Source of the DNA: Shimia sagamensis
GTDB lineage: Bacteria; Pseudomonadota; Alphaproteobacteria; Rhodobacterales; Rhodobacteraceae
DNA length: 64,000 nt
NCBI RefSeq assembly: GCF_900182745.1
Contig: NZ_FXTY01000005.1
Coordinates: 248,001 to 312,000, forward strand
Reading direction: 5' to 3'
Shown: one piece after another, positions 1-9,640 of the stretch
Layout: each line of letters starts with the position of its first letter
How positions within the stretch are numbered: the stretch's first letter is position 1
The notes under the pieces: model-generated
The model's database searches: none
What the model was told of the DNA's origin: nothing
The model's input: only the letters and a program-made list of their open reading frames with translations
Program-made: the position numbers and the translations under genes

Positions 1-1152
1 TTGGCGCAGATCATGATTGCCGACCTCGGCGGCACCGTAAACCCGCCGCCCGTGGAAAAAACCGCTGTCGTTCCCACCACTGAAACGCCATCCCAATCCC
101 CTTCCGCAGACTTGCTGGCGATTGGCGATCGCTGCGAAGAACTGGCCGCCCACCCCAACGATGAAGCCAGCAATTTCCCCGGCTTGACCTCCTCTGGCAT
201 CGCGCAACATGTGGATGCGGCCATTGATGCCTGTTTACGCGCCACAGAGATTGGCGACCCGAGATACCATTTTGCACTGGGGCGGGCATATTACGTCAAC
301 AAAGATCCGGCCAACAATGAAAAACACTTCCGCATTGCCGCCGACAAAGGCCACGTGCTTGGCACCTATTGGTTGGCCATGGGATATATTTTTGGCGATT
401 TTGGCACCCCTCAAGACTGGCCCAAAGCGGCGAGACTTCTAGAGCGACCAAGCCAACAGGATCACGGCCACTCACTCTTGTTTCTGGGGCAGTACTATGC
501 GTTTCACGCCAAAGAATCCGGCCTGAGATCCAAGGCAATACCCTTGTTTGAGAGAGCTGGCGAGTTGGGCCGTGCTGATGCCTACGGCCATTTGGGCTAC
601 ATGTATGAAACCGGCATAGGCGTGCATAAGGACCAATTGTTGGCTCAGATTCACTACGAAATGTCCATTGCACTGGGCGGTGCCGACGCCCGGACAGCTA
701 AGTTTTATTACGCCCGGATGTATTTTTCCGAGATCGAGAAAAAATCATCAGGTCTGTCCTACATGTACGTCGGCTCGTTTAGGCGTGAACGCCAGAAAAT
801 GCTGGGCTACCTGAAAGACAGCGCTTCGGTTTTCAAAGAAGCCTACGACATACAGGTCACTGAAACCGCGCGTTTTTATCACGATGTCGTAAAGTTTTCG
901 GTAGACCAATTTGAACTGAACCCGGACCAAACTCCTGAGCACTTGAAATTGGAGGTGGAAAACGCCTTCAACCTGCGCTCAGAGCTGCTTTCTGATCTGC
1001 GGCGTGCACTGCTTGCCCGAGAAGCCACCCCCCCCCAAATACACGAAGTTCTCCCAACAAAACATGGAGGCAGACCTCAAAACGATCCGCGCCACAACAT
1101 CCAATATCGACCAAACCCTCCTGGACGCGCGCCACAGAATTGCATCGACTAA
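1..1152 (+). CDS. SEL1/TPR-like repeat protein, cut by window edge and frameshifted near its 3' end
   Basis: The reading frame is open from the first base (TTG), so the true start may lie outside the window. Residues about 85-235 carry SEL1-like helical repeats: GRAYYVNKDPANNEKHFRIA, LAMGYIFGDFGTPQDWPKAA and HLGYMYETGIGVHKD. Such repeats are protein-protein scaffolds, often periplasmic or secreted in Gram-negatives. The last ~40 residues, after the nine-C run at 1028-1036, are proline- and arginine-rich and look like an out-of-frame tail. The natural C-terminus appears to continue in the next frame to 1561. The gene is less GC-rich than its neighbours. The specific function is unknown. Confidence 0.7.
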   Translation: MAQIMIADLGGTVNPPPVEKTAVVPTTETPSQSPSADLLAIGDRCEELAAHPNDEASNFPGLTSSGIAQHVDAAIDACLRATEIGDPRYHFALGRAYYVNKDPANNEKHFRIAADKGHVLGTYWLAMGYIFGDFGTPQDWPKAARLLERPSQQDHGHSLLFLGQYYAFHAKESGLRSKAIPLFERAGELGRADAYGHLGYMYETGIGVHKDQLLAQIHYEMSIALGGADARTAKFYYARMYFSEIEKKSSGLSYMYVGSFRRERQKMLGYLKDSASVFKEAYDIQVTETARFYHDVVKFSVDQFELNPDQTPEHLKLEVENAFNLRSELLSDLRRALLAREATPPQIHEVLPTKHGGRPQNDPRHNIQYRPNPPGRAPQNCID

Positions 1153-1561
1153 TTCCTATCTTAAGGATCATGACGCCGGTAAAAAATGTGCCAAAATCAC
1201 GTCCCAGTACAAGCACAATTACTTTGGCGCCAAAGTGCGAAATTCCTGCGCAATCGATCTCGAGTTTTCATTAGATTTTGTTGTGAACATCGGAAGCGGA
1301 AAGCCAAAACTGGAAAATAGGAGATTCACGGTGAACGCCGGCGAAACCTACACGACAAAAGTCGCCACCAAATCTTTGGGTGGCACATCCTCCGAGATGA
1401 CCGGCAATATGTGTCCCGTCTCGCAGAGAAACGAAGTGAAAGCAGATGGCACGCTAAAATGTGCTTTTTCAAACTCGATTGACTTGGTGAAATCACAAAT
1501 GTCTGAGGAACTTCAAAAAATCCACTCCGTCTTATTAAAATTTGCCGTCGTATCCCGGTAA
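1037..1561 (+). pseudogene. Out-of-frame C-terminal part of the SEL1-repeat gene
   Basis: Read one base on from the frame of the SEL1 gene, this stretch is open to a TAA at 1559-1561. It encodes about 174 residues. It begins with a charged, amphipathic helix (NMEADLKTIRATTSNIDQTL). A beta-rich domain with several cysteines follows (CAKITSQYKHNYFGAKVRNS). It has no convincing start of its own, and the join falls exactly at nine consecutive C (1028-1036). The simplest reading is one gene whose frame is lost by one extra C, through mutation, slipped-strand phase variation or a sequence error. With eight C the product would be roughly 520 residues. The C-terminal domain is not one I recognise. 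Confidence 0.6.
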
Positions 1562-1620
1562 CAACGGCCCGCGCAGCACAGCGCCATGCCGTTTGCCTCA
1601 AAAAATGTCACGCAACGCCG

Positions 1621-1649
1621 TTGACTCCCCCCGATTGCACCCCTACCTC
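1621..1649 (+). promoter_or_regulatory. Candidate groESL heat-shock promoter
   Basis: A TTGACT hexamer at 1621-1626 is followed 17 bases later by a CCTACCT-like -10 region. This resembles the alphaproteobacterial RpoH pattern (TTG, then a CYTATNT-like -10). Transcription would begin just before or inside the CIRCE element, the usual arrangement for HrcA repression. It is assigned by eye only. Confidence 0.4.
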
Positions 1650-1657
1650 TTTCGCCG

Positions 1658-1684
1658 TTAGCACTCGCCTACGGGGAGTGATAA
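1658..1684 (+). promoter_or_regulatory. CIRCE operator (HrcA binding site)
   Basis: TTAGCACTC, nine bases, then GAGTGATAA. This matches the CIRCE consensus (TTAGCACTC-N9-GAGTGCTAA) in every position but one in the right arm. It lies about 50 bp before groES. CIRCE is the binding site of the HrcA repressor, so the operon is probably repressed by HrcA at normal temperature and may also be activated by RpoH. hrcA itself is not in the window. Confidence 0.9.
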
Positions 1685-1734
1685 CGACTCCGCTGAGGAG
1701 TCAGGGAGACACTCTAGTTTAGGGAAACCTAGTC

Positions 1735-2022
1735 ATGGCTTTTACACCACTGCACGACCGCGTACTTGTACGCCGCGTTGAAAGCGACGAAAAAACCGCC
1801 GGCGGTCTGATCATTCCAGAAAGCGCCAAAGAAAAACCAGCCGAAGGCGAAGTTGTATCCGTGGGCGCTGGCCTGCGTGACGACAAAGGCGCACGCGTCG
1901 AGCTCGACGTCAAAGCAGGCAACACTGTCCTGTTCGGCAAATGGTCCGGCACCGAAGTCACCGTTGACGGTGAAGAGCTGCTGATCATGAAAGAATCCGA
2001 CATCATGGGCATCATTGCCTGA
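1735..2022 (+). CDS. groES: Co-chaperonin GroES (Hsp10)
   Basis: The 95-residue product is full length for the family. It starts with the conserved [14 protein letters not shown], and the mobile loop that contacts GroEL follows at about residues 17-32 ([20 protein letters not shown]). The end [13 protein letters not shown] is also typical. Seven copies form the lid of the GroEL folding chamber in the cytoplasm. It is the first gene of groES-groEL, 38 bp ahead of groEL and behind the CIRCE operator, so both are co-regulated by heat. Confidence 0.98.
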   Translation: MAFTPLHDRVLVRRVESDEKTAGGLIIPESAKEKPAEGEVVSVGAGLRDDKGARVELDVKAGNTVLFGKWSGTEVTVDGEELLIMKESDIMGIIA

Positions 2023-2030
2023 TCGTCTGA

Positions 2031-3710
<1,680 letters not shown>

Positions 3711-3714
3711 TCAT

Positions 3715-3731
3715 ACTTCGCTTTGCGAAGT
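3715..3731 (+). other. Small hairpin directly after groEL
   Basis: ACTTCGC and GCGAAGT form a 7-bp perfect stem around a three-base loop, four bases after the groEL stop codon. No T-run follows, so it is more likely a 3'-end stabiliser or processing hairpin than the terminator. Confidence 0.5.
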
Positions 3732-3794
3732 GTGACAGCGTCAGGCGATTGGCCCTCGGGCCAATCTGCCGAAAGCAGCTCACCGAATATTATG

Positions 3795-3822
3795 AAAGGG
3801 TCGCCTTCGGGCGGCCCTTTTT
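3795..3822 (+). terminator. Rho-independent terminator of groESL
   Basis: AAAGGGTCGCC and GGCGGCCCTTT pair across a TTCG tetraloop, with one mismatch, and are followed by a T-run. This is a classical intrinsic terminator about 85 bp after groEL. Confidence 0.85.
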
Positions 3823-3927
3823 CCTTTGGGAAGCCCTCCTCAAAGGCCATTCCTGAAATAGTTCGCCCAATCACAGGAGCCAGCGCTAAGGTATGATCAC
3901 TCGCACAACCACACCAAGGGATCACCG

Positions 3928-4239
3928 ATGATCAAACACCTTACTCTCGCTGCCACCGCTGCCGCCGCACTTTTCACAACCGCACCCGCTCAGGCAGGCG
4001 ATGGCGACTTCATAGGCGAAATTCTGATGTTTGGTGGCACGTTCTGTCCCCGCGGCTACATCAAGGCAGACGGCCAAATACTTCCCATCGCAACGAACCA
4101 AGCCCTGTTTAGTCTGTATGGCACGAACTATGGCGGCGATGGGCGCACCACCTTTGGTGTCCCTGATCTGACGAGGTTTGCACCGGATGGCATACTCTAT
4201 TGCGTGGCCGATCAGGGTATCTATCCATCGCGCAGCTAA
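3928..4239 (+). CDS. Small secreted phage-tail-collar-domain protein
   Basis: The 103-residue product has a clear signal peptide (residues 1-23, ending APAQAG). The mature part is a minimal collar/MdpB-like domain: GEILMFGGTFCPRGYIKADG, then LFSLYGTNYGGDGRTTFGVP. The closing VADQGIYPSRS matches the usual last residues of larger family members, so the middle is shortened and the C-terminus is intact rather than truncated. Two cysteines could form a disulfide. There are no other phage genes nearby, so it is a cellular exported protein rather than part of a prophage. Its role is unknown. Confidence 0.7.
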   Translation: MIKHLTLAATAAAALFTTAPAQAGDGDFIGEILMFGGTFCPRGYIKADGQILPIATNQALFSLYGTNYGGDGRTTFGVPDLTRFAPDGILYCVADQGIYPSRS

Positions 4240-4246
4240 ATTTGCC

Positions 4247-4271
4247 CGGAGTGTCCAGATCGGGCACTCCG
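4247..4271. other. Inverted repeat between convergent genes
   Basis: CGGAGTG (4247-4253) and CACTCCG (4265-4271) could pair around an 11-base loop in the 37-bp gap between the collar-protein and reductase stop codons. It lacks a T-run on either strand, so its function as a terminator is uncertain. Confidence 0.35.
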
Positions 4272-4276
4272 ACGCG

Positions 4277-5029
4277 CTACCGGATGAACGCCGAAAAACC
4301 CTCTACCCCGGCCTTCAACCGCCCGTACTCATCAAAGTCGCTATCCGCGTTAAACCGCATCAACGCGCGCCCCTCCAATCCGGCCACAAGCTCCGCCTGC
4401 CCTTCCAACACGCCCGCCAGTCGCGCCTGCAATTCTGCCTCTTCAGAGCCCTCAAAATACCCATGCACACCATGCACCACCTCGGGCTGATACACGTCAA
4501 ACCCCAGATACCGCAGCGTATAGGCGGACGGCCACAGCAGCAGGTTCACGTCCCCTTCTTTGCCGCCCGGTCCGCACTCCGCCGCGCTCGCCCCGGTGGT
4601 CACACAAAACAGCGCCCGCTTTCCGCGGCAACGACCTGTGTCAAACCGCTCCTCCACCGTGTGCAAGTCGCCGTGTATCAACGCACGATCAAACCAGCCT
4701 TTCAGAACCGCAGGCGGCGCAAACCACCACAGCGGGAAGTGAAAGATGATCTGATCCGCCTGCCGGATCTTCTCCGCCTCTGCCGCCATATCCATCGGCA
4801 CAGTACCCGCAGCCACTGCCGCCTCATGGGCTTTCAGTGGATCAAACGGCCCGGCCGCGTCCTGTCCAAAATGGCACGCGCCTTCGATGGCCTCAAATTG
4901 ATGCGCCGACAGGTCGCTCCACAACACCTCATGTCCCGCCGCCGCGCAGGCTGCTGCCGAGGCCTCCGCCCAGGCACCGGTAAAAGACTGTCGGCTGGGG
5001 TGGGCCAAAACGATGAGCGTGGTGGTCAT
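4277..5029 (-). CDS. Flavodoxin-fold NAD(P)H oxidoreductase (quinone reductase family)
   Basis: The 250-residue protein belongs to the Flavodoxin_2 / NAD(P)H dehydrogenase (quinone) family. The N-terminus TTTLIVLAHPSRQSFTGA is the FMN/FAD phosphate-binding start, and IIFHFPLWWFAPPAVLKGWF is the family's flavin-binding signature (around residues 92-111). Members reduce quinones or azo compounds by two electrons using NAD(P)H, or act as accessory proteins of potassium efflux channels (KefF/KefG). No kefB/C neighbour is seen, so a soluble detoxifying quinone reductase is more likely. It is a single gene, convergent with the collar-protein gene. Confidence 0.8.
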   Translation of the reverse strand: MTTTLIVLAHPSRQSFTGAWAEASAAACAAAGHEVLWSDLSAHQFEAIEGACHFGQDAAGPFDPLKAHEAAVAAGTVPMDMAAEAEKIRQADQIIFHFPLWWFAPPAVLKGWFDRALIHGDLHTVEERFDTGRCRGKRALFCVTTGASAAECGPGGKEGDVNLLLWPSAYTLRYLGFDVYQPEVVHGVHGYFEGSEEAELQARLAGVLEGQAELVAGLEGRALMRFNADSDFDEYGRLKAGVEGFSAFIR

Positions 5030-5181
5030 GGGCTGTCCTTCAAAGTCGTCCCAAACCGCCTACACCTGTTGCGCCAATTTGCGCAACACCGTGCGGGGCG
5101 CAAACGCTTAAAGGCGTTCTTTCTCCCCGAAATATGCACCTCTGCAAAACAGTCGCGATACAGACGTGATACCGACGTGGA

Positions 5182-5883
5182 TTATGACCGTAAAAACCTC
5201 GGTAAATTGCCACCATGCGACAGTGCAGACACCCCGGTCTCGCTCAGCATGTAGACGCCCTTGTCGACCTTCTCAAACCAGCCATAATGATTGTCGCGCA
5301 TCATCGTCGTGGCTTTCTCAACGCCCGTACCTTGGGCCACGTCGCGCCCACGCGACGCCCCGTTTTCATTGAGAAACACCGCGCATTTTTCGGCGTCCTG
5401 CCGATACACCGTGACTTTCTCGCCCCGCATCCCGCCGGTGTTGGGATCACCTTCAAGACGGGAAAAATCCTTCAAAAGCCGCGCCTTACGGACCTTCGAC
5501 TTACGCGGTTGAAATGGCGCAGGATCGCAATGCACTTCCACAGCGCTGTCTTTGACCCGCACCGAAAGCACCCCAAGCCCCAGCCGCTTGCACAGACCGA
5601 TGTTGCCGGAAAACGCCTTCCACCCGGTGCGCCCTTTCCAACGCGGCACAGCCACATAAACCGCATCCGTCACCGCCTGACGCGCGACGGCCTGTTGCAA
5701 CAACACGAGCGAGAAAGAGGTTTTTAATTCAATGATAACAGGCTCTTCGCCATCTTTCATCGCAACAACATCCGCCGCGCCAACTTCGGCCTTCACTTCA
5801 AAGCCCCGCGCCTCCAGCCACGTTTTGACCGGCGCATAAAGTTCGGTTTCTGCTATCTTGCCCATGCCCTTTGGTAACGCCAA
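5182..5883 (-). CDS. DUF2161 protein with a PD-(D/E)XK nuclease-like core
   Basis: The 233-residue protein is common in Rhodobacterales and of unknown role. The N-terminal ~110 residues carry a PD-(D/E)XK-type active-site pattern: ELYAPVKTWLEARGFEVKAE, AADVVAM and PVIIELKTS (acidic residue, then E-x-K). The C-terminal part (about 130-233) resembles a winged-helix segment (GVEKATTMMRDNHYGWFEKV followed by GVYMLSETG). A nuclease fold joined to a possible DNA-binding end suggests a DNA-handling enzyme, but no substrate is known. It stands alone with no restriction-modification partner. Confidence 0.7.
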   Translation of the reverse strand: MALPKGMGKIAETELYAPVKTWLEARGFEVKAEVGAADVVAMKDGEEPVIIELKTSFSLVLLQQAVARQAVTDAVYVAVPRWKGRTGWKAFSGNIGLCKRLGLGVLSVRVKDSAVEVHCDPAPFQPRKSKVRKARLLKDFSRLEGDPNTGGMRGEKVTVYRQDAEKCAVFLNENGASRGRDVAQGTGVEKATTMMRDNHYGWFEKVDKGVYMLSETGVSALSHGGNLPRFLRS

Positions 5884-5984
5884 ACACCCTTGTTGCCCAC
5901 ATCATTTGCCCTGCCCAAGCCATTCTCCCTTGAGCCTCCCCAAAGCCCTGCTACCTTGGCCCAAATTCCGGTTGCGAGGTTCTG

Positions 5985-7004
5985 ATGCGATTTTTGACTA
6001 CACTTTTGTTTTTACTGTCCTTTTCAAGCATCGCGTCGGCCAATTGCACGGGACCAAACCTTTACGCGTCCCTGCCAGACAGCGAACGCCAAGCACTGGA
6101 AACCAAAGCTGCCCAAGCCCCTTTTTCCGAAGGCGTGCTCTGGCGGGCAGAGAAAAACGGAATGGTCAGCCACATCATTGGCACCTTCCACGTACACCTG
6201 CCCCAACACGCCGCCATGGTCGCGCGTCTGCAAGAGCTAACCCCCCGTGCTGAAAAGGTTTTTCTGGAACTCACTGACGAGGATCAACTTGGGTTCCAAC
6301 GTCATCTCACAGACAACCCGGACAGCTACCTGATCCAATCTGGTCCCTCGTTGATTGACCGCCTTGGCCCGGATCTCTGGGATCGCGTAGTGGTGCAACT
6401 ACAGGAACGCGGCATGCCGCCGTTCCTCGCCGCCCGCTACCAACCCTGGTTCCTCGGCATGACCCTGATGCTCCCACCCTGCGCCTTTGAGATTGTAAAG
6501 TCAGGCAAAAAGGGCCTCGACCAACAGATCGCCGCCATGGCCAAAGCCAACAATTTGCCCACACAATCTCTCGACAGCATCGACGGGCTACTGACCATGC
6601 TGGCCTCCGACCCGCTTGAGGAGCAGATGGAAGACCTGCGCTGGAGCCTATCGCTGAACACAGACCCCGCGGCCCCAGATCTGATTGCCGCGATGATTGC
6701 CATGTATCTGGAGGAAACCATTCAGCTTATTTGGGAGTTCAACACTGCCGAAACGTTTAAAAATGCTGGCACGGACAAGGACAAAGCCCGCCTCGCTGAG
6801 CTCCTCAAACAAGCCGAGGACGATCTGATCGTCACCCGCAACACAGCCTGGACAAAGGTGCTCACCAAAGAACTGGCGCAAGCGCCCGCCCTTGTGGCCG
6901 TTGGTGCTCTGCACCTGCCCGGTCAAACAGGCGTACTTGCCCAACTACAAAACGCCGGTTTCACCCTCACACGCGTGCCCTTGCAAGCCGCTGACAACAA
7001 TTGA
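5985..7004 (+). CDS. TraB/GumN family protein, exported
   Basis: The 339-residue protein starts with a signal peptide (MRFLTTLLFLLSFSSIASA). Family motifs sit at both ends: HIIGTFHVHLPQ near residue 64 and LVAVGALHLPGQTGVLAQLQ near residue 305, each with a GxxH core. TraB/GumN proteins are related to Tiki-type metalloproteases with paired GxxH motifs and a conserved acidic residue, so a periplasmic metal-dependent hydrolase is plausible. The substrate is unknown. It is monocistronic. Confidence 0.75.
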   Translation: MRFLTTLLFLLSFSSIASANCTGPNLYASLPDSERQALETKAAQAPFSEGVLWRAEKNGMVSHIIGTFHVHLPQHAAMVARLQELTPRAEKVFLELTDEDQLGFQRHLTDNPDSYLIQSGPSLIDRLGPDLWDRVVVQLQERGMPPFLAARYQPWFLGMTLMLPPCAFEIVKSGKKGLDQQIAAMAKANNLPTQSLDSIDGLLTMLASDPLEEQMEDLRWSLSLNTDPAAPDLIAAMIAMYLEETIQLIWEFNTAETFKNAGTDKDKARLAELLKQAEDDLIVTRNTAWTKVLTKELAQAPALVAVGALHLPGQTGVLAQLQNAGFTLTRVPLQAADNN

Positions 7005-7114
7005 CCACCGCGCCGCGAAGTCGCAGGCACAACCCCAGTCGTGACAAACGTCCTGCGCCCTTCTATAAGGCGCGCAACTTCTCCGTTTTTCTTTGTTTTT
7101 AAGGACGTCGCGAC

Positions 7115-8029
7115 ATGACAATTCAGGTTTTTGGCCACAAATCCCCCGACACTGATTCCACCGGTTCTCCAATCATCTGGGCGTGGTATCTGTCTGAAAT
7201 CAAAGGCACAGCCGCCGAAGCAAAGCTGCTGGGCGAGCCCAACACCGAAGCCGCATGGCTTCTGAACCGTTGGGATCTGCCAAAGCCAGCGATCATCGAA
7301 GACGTGGCTGACGATGCAGCGGTTGTGATCGTGGACACCAACAACCCGGCTGAGCTGCCTGCCAACATCAACGGCGCAGACGTGCAGGCCATCATCGACC
7401 ACCACAAACTGGTGGGCGGCCTGGAAACCAAAGGCCCGATCGACATCACCATCCGTCCGGTGGCCTGCACCGCAACTATCATGTTTGACCTGATGGGCGA
7501 CATCGAGATGCCAGATTGGATCAAAGGCACCATGCTGACCTGCATCCTGTCTGACACGCTGGAATTCCGCTCCCCAACCACCACCGACCACGACAAAGCG
7601 GTTTGTGAGAAACTGGCAGCAGATTTGGGCATCGACATTCCGTCTTATGCGGCTGAAATGTTTGCCGCAAAATCCGACGTGTCGTCTTTCTCCGACGCGG
7701 AACTGTTGCGCATGGACTCCAAGGAGTACGCTGTCGACGGCACCAAGTTCCGCGTGTCTGTGCTGGAAACCACCAGCCCCTCCACGGTACTGGACCGCAA
7801 GGCGTCCTTGATGGACACCATGACCACCGTGGCATCCGAGGACGGTGTGGCACAGGTTCTGTTGTTTGTCGTGGACATCCTGAACGAACAGTCCACCCTG
7901 CTGGTGCCAAACGATCTGGTGAAAAGCGTAGCGGCCAAGTCTTTTGACGTTGAAGCCTCCGGCGATACCGTCGTGCTGCCGGGTGTTGTGAGCCGCAAAA
8001 AGCAGATCATTCCAAACCTGAAGGTCTGA
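7115..8029 (+). CDS. ppaC: Manganese-dependent inorganic pyrophosphatase (class II, DHH family)
   Basis: The enzyme hydrolyses pyrophosphate to two phosphates in the cytoplasm, pulling biosynthetic reactions forward. The 304-residue length is typical. Metal-binding motifs are complete: GHKSPDTDS (residue 6), VDTNN (about 73) and DHHK (about 94). The C-terminal substrate-binding SRKKQI is also present. AAGGA precedes the ATG, and a strong intrinsic terminator follows the stop. It is a single-gene unit. Confidence 0.93.
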   Translation: MTIQVFGHKSPDTDSTGSPIIWAWYLSEIKGTAAEAKLLGEPNTEAAWLLNRWDLPKPAIIEDVADDAAVVIVDTNNPAELPANINGADVQAIIDHHKLVGGLETKGPIDITIRPVACTATIMFDLMGDIEMPDWIKGTMLTCILSDTLEFRSPTTTDHDKAVCEKLAADLGIDIPSYAAEMFAAKSDVSSFSDAELLRMDSKEYAVDGTKFRVSVLETTSPSTVLDRKASLMDTMTTVASEDGVAQVLLFVVDILNEQSTLLVPNDLVKSVAAKSFDVEASGDTVVLPGVVSRKKQIIPNLKV

Positions 8030-8049
8030 GTGTGATCTGATACAAATTC

Positions 8050-8083
8050 AAAGGCCGGCTCCGTTGGAAGCCGGCCTTTTTTT
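8050..8083. terminator. Intrinsic terminator after ppaC
   Basis: AAAGGCCGGCT and AGCCGGCCTTT form an 11-bp perfect stem with an 8-base loop, followed by a run of T. The opposite strand also ends in a T-rich stretch, so it can serve the convergent hydrolase gene as well. Confidence 0.9.
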
Positions 8084-8097
8084 GTTGGACACCGCCT

Positions 8098-9030
8098 TTA
8101 AACTGATCCAGAGGCCCCTCCTGAAGGCAACTGTCCATGTTGCGTCTCCACAGGCAGGAGGCCATCCACCAGCCAGTCCCACAACTCGTCCCAAAGCACT
8201 TCATGCCCTTTGCGAAACGCGCCGTCGTGGCCAATTTTTCCGGCGCCCAAATGCTTCGGTGTGCGCACCTGCAAGTGCGTCTCCGCTTGGCTGTAATGGC
8301 TCAGCGTGTCCCTGCAGGCAGTGATCGTTGCAATGGGGTCGTCACTCATGACCCAGGCGCTGATTGGGCTGCAGGGTTCATCAAAGTGATGCGGATATCG
8401 CCCGGACACCAAGTCCGGCAGCAAGTAGCTCCGCCGCGCGCTCCATCGCCGCCACGTGCGAAACACATCCGGCGGCAAAGCTTCGCCCCCCCAAAGGCCG
8501 CCCGACGGAATGAACCCGTACCGCGCGAGGCAATACGTGCCATACCCCCACCACCAAAACAATTCCAACGGGACATTGCGCGGCTTATGTACGCCCCAAT
8601 GTCCATTGCCAACTGCTACAAATGCATGGCGCGCGACCTTGTGATGGTTCTGCGTAAACCCCACAAACTGCCCGCCAATGCTGTGCCCCAATGTGGTCAA
8701 TGGCACACCAGGTGCAAGTTGTTCCAGACACCCAAGCGCAGCCGTCATATCCAGCCGTCCCCAGTCCGGATAGTCGATTCCACTGACTGCCAGGTCCTCC
8801 GCGCCGGACTCGCCAATGCCCCGGAAATCATAGGTCAGCACAACCGCGCCCCGGTGCGCCAAATAGGCTGCTGCATGGCGATAGAACCTGCGGGGAAATC
8901 CCGTGCCTGCGGATATCAGAACTGCCACGCGCGGGGCGGCACCGCGATACACGGTGCCCGCCAACTCCCAACCGTCCTCAGCTTGAAACCGGACCTCTTC
9001 ACTTGCAACATCGCCTTGATCTAACATCAC
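8098..9030 (-). CDS. Alpha/beta hydrolase
   Basis: The 310-residue serine-hydrolase-fold protein has a nucleophile elbow GHSIGG (around residue 115), an oxyanion-region strand (VAVLISAGTGFPRRFYRHAA), and a plausible late acid and histidine (SDDPIAT; GHDGAFRKGHE). Related proteins are often annotated as predicted hydrolases with unknown substrate. Its start codon overlaps the stop of the upstream MarR gene by four bases (ATGA), so the two are translationally coupled. The regulator probably senses the substrate or product of this enzyme. Confidence 0.75.
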   Translation of the reverse strand: MMLDQGDVASEEVRFQAEDGWELAGTVYRGAAPRVAVLISAGTGFPRRFYRHAAAYLAHRGAVVLTYDFRGIGESGAEDLAVSGIDYPDWGRLDMTAALGCLEQLAPGVPLTTLGHSIGGQFVGFTQNHHKVARHAFVAVGNGHWGVHKPRNVPLELFWWWGYGTYCLARYGFIPSGGLWGGEALPPDVFRTWRRWSARRSYLLPDLVSGRYPHHFDEPCSPISAWVMSDDPIATITACRDTLSHYSQAETHLQVRTPKHLGAGKIGHDGAFRKGHEVLWDELWDWLVDGLLPVETQHGQLPSGGASGSV

Positions 9031-9488
9031 TCGCGCTCCTCGGGCAAATCCACCTGGTCGATTACGCTCTCGGCGTTCTCCGCCAGATGGGTCAAAAACC
9101 GGCCTATGACCTCCTGCTCCACCGCATCAAATGGCGCCAGTAACAGACCGTTCACATGCTGAACAAAGGGCACCGTGCGTTGCACTAAGTTTTCTGCAGC
9201 CAGTTCCAGGTAAATTCTAACAACGCGCCCATCCTCAGCGTCTTTCTCGCGGCGCACAAATCCACGATCCACCATGCGATCAATCAATCCGCTCAAACTG
9301 GATTTGCGCATCGACAACGCTTTGGCCAATTGCGTCACCGTTTGCCCATCGCGCTTGGATAGGAGAACCAGAACGCCATGTTGGGGCATCGATAGCTCCG
9401 CCAGCGCTTTGGTTTTGCGTTCGGCCGCCCGTGCGATCGCCGCATGGGCACGGTTAATCAGCAAAAAAATCTTGGGAGGGTTTGCCAT
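9027..9488 (-). CDS. MarR family transcriptional regulator
   Basis: The 153-residue protein has the MarR winged helix-turn-helix: GVLVLLSKRDGQTVTQLAKA, LSMRKSSLSGLIDRMVDRGF and the wing VRREKDAEDGRVVRIYL. Terminal helices would form the dimer. MarR proteins bind palindromes near their own promoter and release DNA on binding phenolic or lipophilic ligands. Two such palindromes lie just upstream (9495-9531). It forms an operon with the overlapping hydrolase gene, which is the likely target. Confidence 0.88.
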   Translation of the reverse strand: MANPPKIFLLINRAHAAIARAAERKTKALAELSMPQHGVLVLLSKRDGQTVTQLAKALSMRKSSLSGLIDRMVDRGFVRREKDAEDGRVVRIYLELAAENLVQRTVPFVQHVNGLLLAPFDAVEQEVIGRFLTHLAENAESVIDQVDLPEERE

Positions 9489-9494
9489 GTTTGG

Positions 9495-9531
9495 TTCGCA
9501 TCCGAATTACTTCACTTAATTCGTATACGAA
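9495..9531 (-). promoter_or_regulatory. Two candidate MarR operators
   Basis: TTCGTATACGAA (9520-9531) is a perfect 12-bp palindrome. TTCGCATCCGAA (9495-9506) has the same TTCG-N4-CGAA arms. Their starts are 25 bp apart and they lie 7-43 bp before the MarR start codon, where autorepression sites of this family normally are. Confidence 0.55.
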
Positions 9532-9579
9532 CTTTACACTGGATCAAGCCCCCTACCACATGACGTCGCGGGAAGCTGC

Positions 9580-9613
9580 AAAACAAAACGGGCGCTACCA
9601 ACGCAACGCCCGT
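9580..9613 (-). terminator. Intrinsic terminator of the galactoside operon
   Basis: On the minus strand ACGGGCG and CGCCCGT form a 7-bp stem with a 12-base loop, followed by TTTTGTTTTG. It lies about 30 bp past the stop of the last operon gene. Confidence 0.7.
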
Positions 9614-9640
9614 CTCTATTCTTCTTTTGGTGCTTGTCGG

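Noticed and set aside
3928-4239. Prophage remnant signalled by a tail-collar domain
   Set aside because: A signal peptide and absence of any other phage gene point to a cellular exported protein.
4178-5254. 358-codon open frame on the plus strand opposite the flavodoxin-fold gene
   Set aside because: Very rich in Arg, His and Pro with no domain; the opposite strand encodes a clear enzyme.
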